In this document: piece by piece, positions 5,286 to 5,306 of the stretch
Position numbering within the stretch: the stretch's first letter is position 1
Layout of the letters: each line of letters starts with the position of its first letter
NCBI GenBank assembly: GCA_902475825.1
Contig: CABSBA010000123.1
Coordinates: 1-5,306, forward strand
Reading direction: 5' to 3'
Length of the DNA stretch: 5,306 nucleotides
From: an uncultured Collinsella sp.
Lineage (GTDB): Bacteria > Actinomycetota > Coriobacteriia > Coriobacteriales > Coriobacteriaceae
The notes under the pieces: model-generated
Told to the model about the DNA's origin: nothing
Seen by the model: only the letters and a program-made list of their open reading frames with translations
The model's database searches: none
Made by a program: the position numbers and the translations under genes

Positions 5286-5306
5286 TCTGGGCAAACGCGA
5301 TATGGG

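Overview
The window is GC-rich bacterial DNA. The particular forms of 6-phosphofructokinase, membrane-anchored linear-amide hydrolase and HTH/four-helix membrane protein suggest a gut actinobacterium of class Coriobacteriia, most likely Collinsella. This placement comes from family resemblance and codon style, not from a marker gene.

Layout, left to right. (1) 13-934, minus strand: an XRE-type helix-turn-helix regulator fused to a four-helix membrane domain. A one-base frameshift near 551-553 interrupts it. An intact DNA-binding half (467-934) and an intact membrane half (13-558) lie in different frames. (2) 935-1392: a 458-base gap without a gene, unusually rich in symmetry. It holds a candidate promoter flanked by two near-identical 13-base repeats, a 63-bp stem-loop with 19-bp arms, and a 185-bp quasi-palindrome whose right arm includes the last two codons and stop codon of the next gene. 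(3) 1393-2472, minus: a complete 6-phosphofructokinase of the G104/K124 type, probably ATP-dependent. (4) 2473-2612: the phosphofructokinase promoter region, with a perfect 10-bp inverted repeat and an extended -10 candidate. (5) 2613-3698, minus: an N-terminally anchored Ntn-type linear amide C-N hydrolase. (6) 3699-3859: a divergent intergenic region. (7) 3860-5245, plus: a complete M18 zinc aminopeptidase, followed at its stop codon by a stem-loop terminator candidate. The last 20 bases hold nothing I can identify.

The genes do not form an obvious pathway. The phosphofructokinase is glycolytic, the aminopeptidase trims peptides in the cytoplasm, the hydrolase cleaves an unknown amide outside the membrane, and the regulator probably links a membrane event to transcription. 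I see no mobile-element genes, tRNA, rRNA or CRISPR. The parts most worth a second look are the phosphofructokinase-overlapping quasi-palindrome, the broken regulator with its 18-residue repeats, and the symmetric DNA around the two minus-strand promoters. I do not see a convincing new multi-gene system.
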